DNA from: Aquila chrysaetos chrysaetos
Lineage: Eukaryota; Chordata; Aves; Accipitriformes; Accipitridae
Direction: 5' to 3'
DNA length: 64,000 bases
Assembly: GCF_900496995.4 (NCBI RefSeq)
Contig: NC_044011.1
Coordinates: 26,072,041 to 26,136,040, forward strand
In this document: positions 62,228-64,000 of the stretch, piece by piece
Numbering within the stretch: position 1 is the stretch's first letter
Layout of the letters: the number at the start of each line of letters is the position of its first letter
The notes under the pieces: generated by a model
What the model was told of the DNA's origin: nothing
Seen by the model: the letters and a program-made list of their open reading frames with translations, nothing else
Databases searched by the model: none
Position numbers and translations under genes: made by a program

Positions 62228-62629
62228 CTTTGAAGAGAAATAATACATAGTTAAGCATCACTGAAAACTGAAAAAAAGCCTACATGTTTTTAATATGGTA
62301 ACATTAAAAGCAACTAATTTTTTCTCTTTTATCAATAAAGATACAAGTGATATCTTATATAAGTAAGATGATCAGTTTTCAGGAGACAACACAGGCACTC
62401 AGAAGCATAAAACAGGTGTCAATTTGAAAAAACAGGATTTCATCTTTCATGCAAGTCAGAGGCTTCAATGTTCTTTCTTCAGAAAAGGTTATCACATTTA
62501 TTTGGTAAAAACTTGATCAGTTAATGTATTCAGGAAAAAAGTTTGCAAGTAAAGAAATGCATTAAAAAATACTCCAAGGCAGTTCACTTTATTATTGTCT
62601 ATTCAATGTCTCAGAAACTAATAAAACCA

Positions 62630-62998
62630 AACCAAAACAAACAAAAAAAAACCACCAAAACAAAACAAAACCACAAAAAAAACACAAAAACAACAAAACA
62701 AAACCACAAAAAAAACACAAAACAAAACAAAACCACAAAAAAAACACAAAACAAAAAAACAACCAAAACAAAAAAACCCACAAAAAAAAAACAAACAAAA
62801 CAAAAAAAAACACAACCAAAACAAAAAAAAACACAACCAAAACAAAAAAAAAAAAACCACAACCAAAACAAAAAAAAACACACAACCAAAACAAAAAAAA
62901 ACACACAACCAAAACAAACAAAACAAAACAAAAAAAACCCCAAAACAAACACACCACACAACACAAAACCAAAAAAAAAAAAAAACAACAAAAAAAAA
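62630..62998. repeat. A/C low-complexity tract (A-rich with CAAAACA and CCACAAAA units)
   Basis: About 370 bases contain almost only A and C on the plus strand: A runs of 3-13 separated by single C or CC, with quasi-repeats such as CAAAACAAAACCACAAAAAA and ACACAACCAAAACAAAAAAA. It lies in a GPCPD1 intron, so the transcript carries a T/G-rich tract. The long lysine/threonine/asparagine- or phenylalanine/cysteine/valine-rich frames across it are artefacts. Confidence 0.92.
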
Positions 62999-64000
62999 AG
63001 GACAAGTGTCCTGGTAAAACTGAGACATGCATACCCCTCCCCCAAAATAAAGAACTGGTGTAGAAAAAAAAAAAAATCTGTCAATCCAGTTTTCACTTCC
63101 TCTCTTCACTATAAAGAAAATTTTACTCAACAAGACAATACCGATTCAATACACACTGAATATGCGTCTCCCTTAGTCACAGTTCCATTTCCACAACTGT
63201 TCAAAACCAAACTTCTTATGAATTGCAATATCGCAATGGGTGTAAGAGTTTGATGATGCAGACTTAGTGCCAAGAAGAAAGACAGAACTTATCTTGCAAT
63301 CTGCTCTGCCATGTTATCTTTGTTTTCACTGCCAGAACTAGAAAGGAAGAAAACTAGAACAGAACAGAGTCCAACCTCTTTGTACTGCTGCTGAATGCAA
63401 GTATCCTGGCCTCAGTGGAGAACATGCAACAGACCAGATGGAAAAGCACCTCAGTAGCTTTTTGAGTCACCAGTCCTTATGCCTATGGTTCTCTCGTTAT
63501 TAAGGAGTCTAATGTCACTTTACTCTATGAAAACATTCAATTGTTATGCTTCATAAAACTTGGGTATTTAAGAGCTATTGTGATGGACTGTTCAGAGCAC
63601 CTTTTAAAGGAATGCTTATCTATATGTACGAGTAACGGTACTATTCACTGCTTCTTATATTATAGTTCTCTGGATGCTTACGAAAACAACAGAAAAGAAG
63701 TTTTGGTTAAAAAAGAAGGAACAACTGCAACTTCATGAGGTAAGCAAGGAAAGGAATAGGATGCTTGCTTTCAAGAGCCATTTTCCTGCTCCTAGAACCT
63801 CTGCCTCCTTTCCTTCTGTTCCACCAAGCAATCCAAAAGCAGTTCTTCACAGCCCCACTTACTGTCCCAATGAGACATGAAGTATATTATTTACCTTACA
63901 GTTAAAGGACAGCGCAAAATGCTGAAGTAAAAAAGGTTTAAAGAAAGGGTTAGAAAAACCAATGGAAGCCAAGCCATTGGCTAATCAAACTCCCTAAATG
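62999..64000. other. GPCPD1 upstream intron, right edge
   Basis: No exon matching the expected preceding GPCPD1 residues (around VVYHDLTCCLTMK in human, from memory) is visible, so this is treated as intron. Confidence 0.5.

Noticed and set aside
62543-63253. Lysine/threonine/asparagine-rich and phenylalanine/cysteine-rich frames
   Set aside because: They are translations of the A/C low-complexity tract in a GPCPD1 intron.
63884-63905. Possible additional GPCPD1 exon near the right edge with a GTAAAT donor
   Set aside because: The reading (LSFNCK) does not fit the expected preceding GPCPD1 residues, and no matching acceptor or homology was found.

Overview
The window looks like avian nuclear DNA, from a large-chromosome, gene-poor to moderately gene-dense region. 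The evidence is vertebrate exon/intron genes with GT-AG introns, antisense remnants of CR1 LINEs, solo long terminal repeats (LTRs) of the kinds common in bird genomes, and two CpG-island promoters in otherwise AT-rich DNA. No bacterial-style operons, CRISPR arrays or convincing RNA genes were seen. From memory, the human counterparts of the three recognised genes lie on 6q22, 2p22 and 20p12, which are largely represented on chicken chromosome 3. That placement is inference.

Layout: (1) 1-1 kb: first coding exon of a LEG1-family secreted protein gene on the minus strand; the rest of that gene lies outside the window. (2) 1-21 kb: non-coding DNA with three LTR copies (7.4, 12.4 and 14.3 kb, two with clear 5-bp target-site duplications), a (CT)n tract and an old CR1. 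(3) 21-23.7 kb: CpG island followed by two phase-compatible plus-strand exons of a gene I cannot name. (4) 24.3-26.3 kb: antisense CR1 plus a short solo LTR. (5) 26.3-33.1 kb: a repeat complex, first an irregular AGAAAAGCCT-box array and then a 31-bp satellite of roughly 115 units with a non-satellite spacer and a small second block. (6) 36.1-46.7 kb: the complete THUMPD2 gene on the minus strand, 10 coding exons and 494 codons, all splice phases consistent, starting in a CpG island with a YY1-type element over the start codon. (7) 48.2-62.2 kb: the 3' untranslated region and last eight coding exons of GPCPD1 on the minus strand (294 C-terminal residues); its catalytic N-terminal half is off the right edge.

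THUMPD2 (an RNA m2G methyltransferase family member) and GPCPD1 (glycerophosphocholine phosphodiesterase) share a strand and are about 1.5 kb apart, but nothing in the sequence ties them functionally. The most unusual element is the 31-bp satellite. Because 31 leaves a remainder of 1 when divided by 3, it reads as the same 31-residue repeat in all three plus frames and so generates many long but probably meaningless reading frames.
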